Of a stretch of 64,000 nucleotides of DNA, positions 10,701 through 37,900 are shown piece by piece. How positions within the stretch are numbered: the stretch's first letter is position 1; the number at the start of each line of letters is the position of its first letter. The translations under genes were made by a program, and so were the position numbers. The DNA comes from Euleptes europaea (Eukaryota; Chordata; Lepidosauria; Squamata; Sphaerodactylidae): positions 61,945,268 through 62,009,267 of the forward strand of contig NC_079324.1 of the NCBI RefSeq assembly GCF_029931775.1, read 5' to 3'. Under the pieces are notes generated by a model. It saw nothing but the letters and a program-made list of their open reading frames with translations, was not told the origin of the DNA and searched no databases.

Positions 10701-11181
10701 TTCTTTCTACCTTTGTGAAAAGCGATGTAGCTTAAGATTTCTGCACGTTTTGTCTACACCACCAACTCTGGTTTTCGGTCCTCCCAGTAAACCAGGACTC
10801 AGAAAAGGCTCCAAAATCTTGCTTCCCCGGTTGTCAGGGAAGAGCAGAAACCATAGTTGTAACTCTCTGGAGAGGATGGGAAAGGCGGGACCACGGCCAC
10901 TGGTTCCACACTTGTTCAAAGCCTGGGTTGCTGTTGTCTGTGAACCGTACTGCTGCCTGACCCTTTGAGGCAAGAGAGGCAAACAGCAGCCACGTTTTTA
11001 GTTGTAGCTGGAAGAGAAGAGTGTGCAGTCTATAAAATCCCAACAATTGGATGCACCCCTCCCACCTGTCCTTGTGGGTTGTATTGGCAGAAGGTATGCA
11101 ACCCCCACCCCCAGACTGGCTTTTAGGTCTTCTTGAAGTCAAATGACTTTTTTCCTTCCTTCCCACTACCCCAACCTGTAG
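10701..11181. other. unique DNA just upstream of the first CCDC63 coding exon found
   Basis: No repeat recognised. It ends in a strong polypyrimidine tract (11136-11175) leading to the acceptor at 11181. The initiator exon of CCDC63 was looked for here and not found. Confidence 0.5.
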
Positions 11182-28275
<17,094 letters not shown>

Positions 28276-28391
28276 GAGCGAAGATGCCTTGGCTATGAGC
28301 TGTGTGAGTTGGTTCTGTTTAACCCGCTTCTTATTTTTCTGTCCAGTGGGATCGGGTGTTCTGGTGGACTCGTAGTGCCTAAAGAGTTACT

Positions 28392-28397
28392 AATAAA
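28392..28397 (+). terminator. CCDC63 poly(A) signal
   Basis: AATAAA in the context TTACTAATAAAGAG, 117 bases after the stop codon, followed by a T/GT-rich segment (GTACTGTTGTTCTCCTG). The 3' UTR would be about 135-145 nt. Confidence 0.8.
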
Positions 28398-28767
28398 GAG
28401 TACTGTTGTTCTCCTGTATTTATGCCGAATGCTGCCTCTGAAAGCATCTTTTGCAGCAATGGTAAAAAATAATCATTGCAGCAGTTTCTACTGACTGAGG
28501 ATAAGGTTTATCTCTTTAGGGAAGAGGAAGTATTCTTTCATGCATTTCTAATGTCTCCTTCAACAACAAAAAATCTTTGAAGACTCCAATGTGAGCTCAG
28601 AAGCTGGAGGGAGGGGCAAGATTTTTACCTCTCGCTGCTCGCAAACACGGATTTCGACCCTGACTTTTAAGTGTCTGAAATGGATATCGATTTTTCCCCC
28701 ACTGCATAGATTTTGCACAGTCAGGGGATTTCCTGGTCCTGGCAGGTCTGTCCCCCCTCCACCCGTC

Positions 28768-29108
28768 AAGTTACAGCCGGCTCATGGTGATCCCCGTAGG
28801 GTTTTCAAGGCAAGAGGCTAATCAGAGGAGGTTTGCCATTGCCTGTCCTTGCGTAGTGACCCTGGACTTCCTTGGTGGTCTCCCATCCAAATATTAAGAT
28901 TATGCCTATTATATTGGGTGCTGTGGAACACAGGCAGGATGGTGCTGCTGCAGCCATCTTGTTTGTGGGCTTCCTAGAGGCATTTGGTTGGCCACTGGGT
29001 GAACAGACTGCTGACCTTGATGGGCCTTGGGCTGATCCAGCAGGCCCTTGCTTATATTCTTATGATCTGATGAGATTGGGCTAGCCTGGGCTATCCAGGT
29101 CAAGGCAG
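28768..29108 (-). mobile_element. 5S-rRNA-derived SINE split by a LINE-X fragment
   Basis: 28768-28903 carries the body (GTGGTCTCCCATCCAAATAT is the reverse complement of the 5S box C region). 29066-29108 carries the rest of the head (GATCTGATGAGATTGGGCTA, gcctgggctatccaggtca). Between them is a plus-strand LINE-X 3' end. Confidence 0.88.
28905..29064 (+). mobile_element. CR1-like LINE 3'-end fragment (LINE-X) nested in 5S SINE
   Basis: TATGCCTATTATATTGGGTG, CTGTGGAACACAGGCAGGAT and ATCCAGCAGGCCCTTGCTTA with TATTCTTATGAT at its 3' end. It is a complete-looking 3' terminal unit. Confidence 0.85.
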
Positions 29109-29414
29109 CCAGTCCATTACCTAGGGAAAATAAAGATGTATATGCTGGTGCTACCTTTCTCTTTCAGTGGGGGATTCTGAATTATGCATGCAGCTGGGGG
29201 GCAGCCCATAGCCCTGGGGAACTGCACTAGCTTTACACGCAGGCCTGGGAAAGACCTCTGTGGCAGGTTGCTGCCGGGGAGCTTTAGTGCGAAAATGGTT
29301 GCAGGAACCAGTGGGATGGGGAAGCTTGCAAAGCACCTGGGAGACGCTCACACACAGCAGTATTGGGCACAGGTACACACCAGGCCAGCTGCACTGCATA
29401 TGATTATCTGCTCT

Positions 29415-29617
29415 AGCTTGGGAAATACCTGGAGCTTTGGGGGATGGAGCCGAGGGAAGGCAGGGTTTAGGGAAGGGAGGGACTTCAGCAGGGTTTAATG
29501 CTGTAGAGTGCACCCTCCAAAGCAGCCTTTTTCTCCAGAGGGACTGATCTCTGTAGTCTGGAGATAAGTTTTAATAGCGGGAGATCTCCAGGCTCTGCCT
29601 GCAGGTTGGCAGCCTTC
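29415..29617 (+). mobile_element. hAT MITE
   Basis: GGGAAATACCTGGAGCTTTG, CCTCCAAAGCAGCCTTTTTC, GTCTGGAGATAAGTTTTAAT and right end GCAGGTTGGCAGCC. The first ~15 bases are lost. Confidence 0.8.
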
Positions 29618-30084
29618 AGTTGCAGAGGCTCCAGATTCCTGGAGCAGGGAGGTGACAGGAAAGCCGTTTCCTCCGTTCTGTCTTATCATCCAGAATCTTC
29701 AGCAGACTGGAGTGATGGCGCAGGGGCCCAGGACTTGGTATGGCAGGATTATCTCATTCTGGTCTGCAGTTTTTTGCTAGGACAGGCATCAGAATGGGGC
29801 AGCTGCTGAGCCCCATGGTCTTTGGTTGGCACCTCTGGAACGACGGGGCCTGCTTCCCACTCTTTCCTCCATTAGCATGTGTGCCACAGGTTCCTTCTTG
29901 CCCTCTGCCAGTTAGCAGGCATCATCCTTGCCCAACAGAGCGGTTGCCAGCCAGAGAGAAGGGGCAGGCGAATGAGCAGCAGGTGCTAGCAGCAGCAGCT
30001 GATTCCCAGTGCCAGCAGGCAATTTCGGGGAGGGTCTCGGCCTCTGTGCCCTGTTGTTGCCCCCCCCCCCCAGGAACTGGCTGG

Positions 30085-30150
30085 TCACAATGTGAGACAG
30101 TATCCTGGACTAGGTGGGCCACTGGGCTGATCCAGCAGGGCTCTTATGAT
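30085..30150 (+). mobile_element. CR1-like LINE 3' terminal fragment
   Basis: ATGTGAGACAGTATCCTGGA, CTAGGTGGGCCACTGG and GATCCAGCAGGGCTCTTATG. It is a short terminal piece of the same broad LINE type as 39610-39740. Confidence 0.65.
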
Positions 30151-30247
30151 GGAATCAAGCTGAGTGTATTAGCTGCCGTAGGAAGTTCTTGTCGTTTTTT
30201 AAACTGCCCATGATCAGAAGCTGCTCTGAGCTCTTTGGCGATGGGTA

Positions 30248-30463
30248 CTATTGCCAACTCCAGGTTGGGAAATTCCTGTATATTTGGGTTTAGAGCCTGG
30301 GAAGGGTGAACACTGAGGAGGGGAGGGACCTCAGCAGGGTGTAAAGCTATAGCGTCCACTCTCCAAAGGTGCCTTTTTCTCCAGGGGAACTGACCCCTGT
30401 AGTCTGGAGACCAGTTATCATTCAGGGAGATCTCCAGGCCCCATTTGGAGGTTAGCAACCCTG
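30248..30463 (+). mobile_element. hAT MITE
   Basis: TTGCCAACTCCAGGTTGGGA left, TCTCCAGGGGAACTGACCCC and GAGGTTAGCAACCCT right. The interior is slightly diverged. Confidence 0.85.
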
Positions 30464-30967
30464 GAGGGAGAATAATTGTCACATAAATAAAAACTTTTGT
30501 ACTATCGGCCCATCTTCTACAACTGGTGCTGCAGTAACATAACAAGGGGACGCTGCTCTCCTGGGTATGTTTTACCTCTTCAAACCTCAAGAAAGGGAAT
30601 TATCAGTTTTTCAAAGTCATTTCTGTCGACAAACATCAAGAAATTTTCTTCTCTCTGCCCCCACCCCAGAGCCAAGGTGCGGAGTTGTCTCATCTCACTC
30701 CTAGCAGTGCCCAATCAGAGAAGCAGAAAAGTTGGCATGCGGTCCATAAATTGCTGCAATTCCCAGCCAAGCGTTGCTGAATTAAACCATGTCTTTCTCA
30801 CTGACAGACACCAGAGGGCAGCACAAATCACCGGAATACACCAGCTTGGATCGTGCTAGCTGAATGGGGGGAAACCGAGTCACAGATTGTGATGGCTGGG
30901 CTTGTGTCAGGGACTCCAGAGCTGGAGCCCTTCCAGTCAATAACCTAAGCTGTACCATTTATGAGAG

Positions 30968-31050
30968 GAAGGGTGGTGCAGTGGGTAGAGGATCAGTACA
31001 GGACTGGGGAGACCTGGGTTCAAATCCTTCCTCTGACATCTGACTTGTGA
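30968..31050 (+). mobile_element. SINE-A-like head fragment
   Basis: GTGGTGCAGTGGGTAGAGGA and ACCTGGGTTCAAATCC resemble the tRNA-like head only. Confidence 0.45.
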
Positions 31051-31080
31051 TTTGTGGACACAGAAGTCTTTCCTGGAATA

Positions 31081-31322
31081 CGGCCTTTTATGCACCCCCA
31101 CACACACTATTTCAGGGCTTCGTTTTCATTATGCACATCTTTTCTGACCTTTAGAAGGCACTTCGCTCTCTCCCCGTGTTTTCTGGATGGCCCCAGAAAC
31201 AGCATTCAGAAAACACGGGAAACACAGGCAGGTTGGAAAAGAAGTGCATAATGAAAATGAAGCGCTGAAGTAGTCGGGGGAGGGTGATCACCATGGAAAC
31301 AACCCATGCATAAAAGGCCCTT
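31081..31322. repeat. fold-back element with nested perfect stem
   Basis: The outer arms GGCCTTTTATGCA and GCTTCGTTTTCATTATGCAC (left) pair with GTGCATAATGAAAATGAAGC and TGCATAAAAGGCC (right). Near the centre, CCCGTGTTTTCTG (31177-31189) is an exact complement of CAGAAAACACGGG (31206-31218). It is probably a MITE-type remnant. No coding. Confidence 0.75.
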
Positions 31323-31669
31323 AGTCTTCAAGATGCCATAAATCTACTTTTAGTGTTTCTTCTGTGTCAGAAATACAAAAAAAAAAAAAAAGTCTTCTTT
31401 GTAGGCGGGCCCTCCTAGCCACACCTCATCCTGGTACTTTTGGGAGTGGACTTTGATCAGCATCTTGCTGGGCACATTGCTGGACTTGGTGGATCCTGGC
31501 ACTGATCCACAAGGAGGACATTGGTTCCTCCTGCTCTCTCTGCCTCGGTGGCCTAGCCAGCTTGCGCCGGGAATCCCTCACAAGTTCATTTTGCCTGCCT
31601 GCAAAGCATAGCTCAGTCAATCACAATTTGGGATGCTTGGATTTTTCTCTCTCACCAACTGAAAAGTAG

Positions 31670-31675
31670 TTTAAT
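31670..31675 (-). terminator. candidate MYL2 poly(A) signal
   Basis: ATTAAA on the minus strand, 193 bases beyond the MYL2 stop codon. No AATAAA was seen between it and the stop. Confidence 0.55.
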
Positions 31676-31867
31676 ACGGAGGCAGTGTACGGGACACATT
31701 TCTGCAGTTACAGTCATGTTTCCTCTACAAAGAAGTCAAAGAACATCAGAATGACAGTGTTCACATAACAAACAGCCCAGGTAGGCCCAGAGAGGGGCAG
31801 CGGAAGCGGTGCCAGACAAGGAGCGGTCGTTTCACTGTGGGATGGTGGACTTCAACGCTCTCCCACT

Positions 31868-31966
31868 TCAATCCTTCTCTTCCCCGTGTGTGATGATGTG
31901 GACCAAATTCTTATAGTCCAGATTTCCAGTGACGTCTGGAGGAAAAGCCGCAAACATCTGCTCTAC
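31868..31966 (-). CDS. MYL2: MYL2 exon 7
   Basis: Acceptor ataacag. It encodes [20 protein letters not shown] and [12 protein letters not shown] with TGA. It matches mammalian MYL2 almost residue for residue (mammals VDQ/IDQ). Confidence 0.98.
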   Translation of the reverse strand, partial: VEQMFAAFPPDVTGNLDYKNLVHIITHGEEKD

Positions 31967-34900
31967 CTGTTATAAAAGAGAGATTGTCGGGGAATTCTTT
32001 TGAGTTTTATTGCATTGCATTGGGTATTGCTAGAGCTGCAAACTTTTAACCAGTCCAAGGGGTGCACTGAATGCACAAGATGTGAGCTGATTAATTGACG
32101 GGGCCAATTTTTAATTGGTGAGGCTCAGGGCATGCTCATTTACCTTTGCCCCTGAGATGGTTTTGCTACTACTATGGTCTTGTAAGGGGTAATAGATTCC
32201 AGAGGGAGGGTCTGTGTCAGCAACACCCCAAAGGGAGTCTTGGGGCATCTGGAAGATACATTGCAGCCAATGCTTTTGTAACTTAGAATCCCCTGTGAAA
32301 AATGACTTGGTTCTCACCCAGGGAAGCATCAATCATGGTAAATATGCTCACTTTGAAAGTGCCACAAGATTCAAAGAAGGCCTGTAGCTCAGTATGTGCA
32401 CTCAGTATGTGCACTTTGCCTACAGAAGGTCCTGGGTTCAATCCCTGGCATATAGAACACTTGTAAAACTGCCTTATACTGAATCAGACCATCAGTCCAT
32501 CAAGGTCAGTACTGTCTACTCAGATTGACAGTGGCTCTCCAGGTGAAGGGGTTTCACCTGGCAGTGGATCTCCAGTTGAAGGTCTTTCACATCACCTACT
32601 GCCTGGTCCTTTAACCTTTGAACCTTGGACCTTATGCATGCAAAGCAGAACCTCTTCCACTGAGCCACAACCCCTCCCCTAGTATCTCAGATAATAGGTG
32701 TAAAGACTTCCTGCAGCCTGAGACCTTGGGAAGATGCTGCCAGTCAGAGGAAACAATATTTAGCTGGAGGGATCAAGAGACCAGAGGATGCAAAAGGAAA
32801 CAGTAAGGATGGCTGTCCCTCTCTCATGGAATGCTTTGGTTCACCAGGCTTCATTTTGCCCGTAGAACAAAGCCTTCTCTCACCTGCCAACTTTCTAGTT
32901 TCAAGCTGCCTTCACTTCTCAGCTGCAGCCAAGAATTCCTTCTTACCACAACAGTTTGGAAGGATTTTCTCTTGCCTACCAGACCAGGCAGTTTTATTGC
33001 AAGCCCTTTCCAGGTGGTATCCCTTTATTTTGGTTACTCTACATCTGATTGGATATTTAGTGAGTTTTCTTATTGGGTGAAGAACCTTTGTAACACCCCT
33101 GCCTCTCAATATTCCCAGTATTGGTGGTGATGAGAATGCTGGTGGTTTCTTGCAGGGCTCTGTGCTTCTCCAAGGGGAAGATGCCCCCCACCTGTGAGCT
33201 GGCTTGCTAATGACCCTGCCTGGATTTATATGAGATGCTAATCAGCATAAACATATTTCCCTTGCTTTCTATTTAGTTTCTTTCCATTTTATTGGTTTTG
33301 GTTAATTGCTTGAGAGCCTTAACCATTACTGTGTTTTTCTTGTCTTTTAAACTTAAATGCTTAGAGCATTTTGATAGACCATTGTTAAATATTGAAATAA
33401 ATAGCAGAAGTGCATAAAATAGTTGTCAGAGCACAAACAGAACATGAATGGGGAGGGGGGCTACAAAGCTCCACCCAACAGTCATTCAGTTTATTTAGAG
33501 AAGGTGTCTGCCCCTCTCCAGAACCTTCTCAAGGTGTCTCAACAAAAGAAACTTTCTAGCGAGGCCCATTCAGTGCTGGGAACACACTACCTGGTGAATT
33601 CCTGCTTGTTTTGTGGCTGTCCAAGACACTTTGAAACATGATGGGAACAAAGTCTTGACTTCTACTTTCCTAAGTGGTATCTCTGATGTAGCCCTTTAAC
33701 TGTTAGGGCTTGCCTAAAGGAGTCCTGGAAATTTGGTAAGGCTGCTGAGAATTCGTGTGTGTGTGTGTGGGGGGAATCCTTAGCCTCCAGTCACAAAACT
33801 ACATATCCCACAGTTCCGTGGGGGCGGGGCTGACAAGCCTTTTCAGTACCTGAAATGCAGACATGCCCTTGGCAGGAAGGGATTCCGCTTACTTACCTCC
33901 TCCTGTGAAAACCGTTCTCCTTGCGTCGTGAGCATCTCTTTAATGCTGCAAACAAAGCATAGGAGAGCAGATGAAGGAAAGTCTTCTGCTCCAAAGGAGT
34001 CAAACATTCTCCTCCACTCTTGCACCCTTTCAGAGTAGTAGATATTTTTACTATTTAATTCTCCTGCTTAAATCTGATTCATATGTATGTGGGATCAGTG
34101 GCCATGGCAGACCACCAGGGAAATTAATACATAGCTCCAAAATACATCAGCAATAATAGAGCTGGATCTCGTGGGTCCATTACAGTAACAGTCGTGCATT
34201 TCCCTAGTGCAAGGAGCAGATATTTCTATGCCACCTCTTCAGAGTCCTGCTTGAGTGAGGTGGCTTACAATTAAAATAATGTAAGAAGAAGAGTTGGTTT
34301 TTATCCACTGACTTTCTCTACCACTTAAGGGAGACTCAAACCAGCTTAGAACATAAGAAAGGCCCTGCTGGATCATACCAAGGCCCATCAAGTCCAGCAG
34401 TCTGCTCACACAGTGGCCAACCAGGTGCCTCTAGGAAGCCCACAAACAAGACGACTGCAGCAGCACCATCCTGCCCGTGTTCCACTGCACCCAAAATAAT
34501 AGGCATGCTCCTCTGATACTAGAGAGAACAGGTATGCAGCATGACCAGCATCCATTCCAACTAATAGCTATGAATACCCCTTCCCTCCATGAACATGTCC
34601 ACTCCCCTCTTAAAGCCCTCCAAGCTTACAATCACCTTCCCTTCCTCTCCCCACAACAGACACCCTGGGAGGTAGGTGGGACTGAGAGAGCTCTAACAGA
34701 GTTGTAACTTGCCCAGGGTCATCCAGCTGGCTTTGTGTGTAGGAGTGGGGAAACTAATCCAGTTCACCAGATTAGCCTCTGCTGCTCATGTGGAGGAGTG
34801 GGGAATCCAACCTAGTTATCCAGATCAGAGTCCACCACTCCAATCTACTGCTCTTAACCACTGTGCCACACTGGCTCTCAATAAACAATAAAAATTACCC

Positions 34901-37900
34901 TGACTTGGATATACTAGACTAGCTTAATCTTGTTAGATATCAGAAAATAAGCACTGCATTGGTCAGGCCGCAAGTGGAGTATTGTGTGTAATTCTGGAGG
35001 CCTCACTTCAAAAATGATGTGGACAGAATGAAGGAGGTGCAGAGGAGAGATGATATGAGGCCTGGAGACCAAGCCCTATGAGGAAAGGCTGAGGGAGTTG
35101 GGAATGTTTAGTCTGGAGATGAGGTTGAGGGGGGACATGATTGCTTTCTTTAAGTATTTGAAGGGCTGTCACATAGAGGAGGGCAGGGAGCTGTTCCTGT
35201 TGGCAGCAGAGGAAAGGACTTGCAATAATGGGTTTAAATTGCAGGCGGAAAGGTACTGGCTGGATATTAGGAAAAAATTTTTACAGTAAGAGTTGTTCGA
35301 CAGTGGAATCAGCTACCCAGGGAGGTGGTGATCTCCCCCTCACTGTCAGTCATTAAGCAGCGGCTGGACAAACACTTGCCAGGGATGCTTTAGGTTGATC
35401 CTGCATTGAGCAGGGGGTTGGACTAGATGGCCTGTATGGCCCCTTCCAACTATATGATTCTGTGATCCTAAGTAGGGTTGGCCATGGTTAGGAGACGACC
35501 AAGGAAGTCCAGGGTTGCTATGCTGAGAAAAGTAATGGCAAACCACCTCTGCTCATCTCTCGCCTTGAAAATCTCATGAGGGAGTTGCCATAAGTCATTG
35601 GTCACTTGATGGCATTATTATTGCCTCAACCTGGATGGCCCAGGATGGCCAGATCTCAACAGTCCTCAAAAGCTAAGCAGGGTCAGCCCCCGTTAGTATT
35701 TGGGTGGGAGACCCCCAAGGAAGTCCAGGGTCATGACGCAGAAGCAGGCAATGGCAAACCACCTCTGAACGTCTCTTGTCCTGAAAGCTCTATGGGGTCA
35801 CCATAAGTTGTCTGCAACTTGACAGCCAAAAACAAACAAAAATAAAAATCAACAAGGGGAAAAAACCTCTTCAGGCAATTTATGAAAGTTGCAAAAATAT
35901 CCCCAGTAGCAATAAAAAATACAAATGAAGCCTTTTAGAAAAACTAATAGCAAAGCATTAAAAGGGTATTCTAGAGGCAGATAAACGCAAGGTGGAACTG
36001 AGCGAATGTAACAAAGTAATTGCCTAAGGGCTGGGGATATAAGAACCAGGTGAATACCAGCAGGAAAGGAGTAGCTTGATCAAGGGGCCACCACAGAAAA
36101 GCCCATCTTAGGGCATCTTTGCAGTTGAGCATCAGGGTGACAATCCCCTTCATGTTACGATAAGCATTTGAGCCCTGTTGAACCAGCTGGGGCTATGTGC
36201 CTCCATCCAGGACCACTTGAAGTTGTGCAGGATTGGTTTCACACAAAGAAAACTGGATCATTTGGGATCTAGACCCATTCACTAGAAAAACCCAAGAAGC
36301 TTTGGGGGTTTAAAATTTATGGGACTGTGTCATAAATGGATTTATACTTTTGGGATTAGGCAGATGGGGAGATACTAAGGTTGCCAACCCCCAGGTATTG
36401 CAGGAGAGCCTGGCAAATAACAACTGCCAGAACTAGTGGTATAATAAGGTGTATTAAGTGCACTAAAGGACAACAATCAGGACTAACAGGGCTATATACA
36501 AAACATATACAAAATTCTTTTCAATAGTCCAAAAAGGTACAGGTGTCCAAAATTGCTATAATGGTAATGCAGTAAGAGCTTTCTTCATATGGAAGTAAAT
36601 AGGAAGGTGATCGTTTCTTTTTCTTCTTCAGTTCCGTTCCTGTATATAAAAAATACTTAAATATAGCATATTCATCATTTTATGAGAAAGAGTAACATAG
36701 AAAGTAAATATTACTTACAAATAAAATTTCAATACATGCACATACGAACATCCAAATTCAATTCCATTCTCCCATAGGGATGAAGAAACAACTATGCCGA
36801 ATTAAAGTAATATAGTTCCAATACAGGATACATCATATCGAGTACATAGTTGTACAGACGTTGCTACTAGTTTGACTGTTCCCGACGGGATAGTACAAGT
36901 AATTAACAGGCTGCAAGATCCATGGGGTTAAATGAGCTCCAGGTGGCATATGTGGACTTGAGCTTCTTAAAGGGACATGTTCTAAATAAAGCAAGATAAA
37001 TCATTATCCAAATTCAAACCAAAGGGTTCCAGAGATTGAAATAAATGAATGAAATACGCTTCTTTTTGTCTGAGAATTGTTCGGCTCCGGTTGTGGAGCA
37101 TTTTCTCAAATCACGCCATAGCGAGAACGACCTTCGTTTCTTTGTTATTTGGCGCCTAAAGGGTAAACTATTTGACAAAAGAAACAATGAACGCCTTCCT
37201 ATTTACTTCCATATGAAGAAAGCTCTTACTGCATTACCATTATAGCAATTTTTGGACACCTGTACCTTTTTGGACTATTGAAAAGAATTTTGTATATGTT
37301 AGTCCTGATTGTTGTCCTTTAGTGCACTTAATACACCTTGTTATACCACTAGTTCTGGCAGTTGTTATTTGCCAGGCTCTCCTGCACTAACTTTCTTACC
37401 TTTGGTACCGATGCAGAGGTGTTTATTTTGGTTGCTTAACCCCCAGATAATAGCAGGAGATCTCCTGCTATTACAACTGATCTCCAGCTGATAGAGATCA
37501 GTTCACCTGGAGAAAATGTCCGCTTTGGCAATTTGACTCTATGGCATTGAAGTCCCTCCCCTCCCCAAATCCTGTCCTCCTCAGGCTCTGTCCCAAAAAC
37601 CTCCCACCGGTTGGAAAGAGGGACCTGGCAACCCTGGGAGATGCCTTTTTCTACTTTGGTGGTCATCCGGTTACTGACCTCCAGGTGGGGCCATAGTGCT
37701 CTCAGAATTACAACCAATCTCCAGATGACAGAGACCAGTTCCCCTGGAGAAAATAGCAGTTTGGGATGGCAGACTCTGCGGTAATATCTCCAACTGAGCT
37801 CCCTCCTCTCCCCAAACTCCGCCCTCCCCTAGCACCGCCCCAAATCTCCAAGAATTTCCCAAGCCAGAATCGGCAGCCGATGATCACTTGAACTTGAGTC

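Noticed and set aside
34700-34890. tRNA-gene-like A and B boxes in many places
   Set aside because: They sit in dispersed, mutually similar SINE heads with SINE bodies and tails. None folds into an evident intact tRNA with an acceptor stem.
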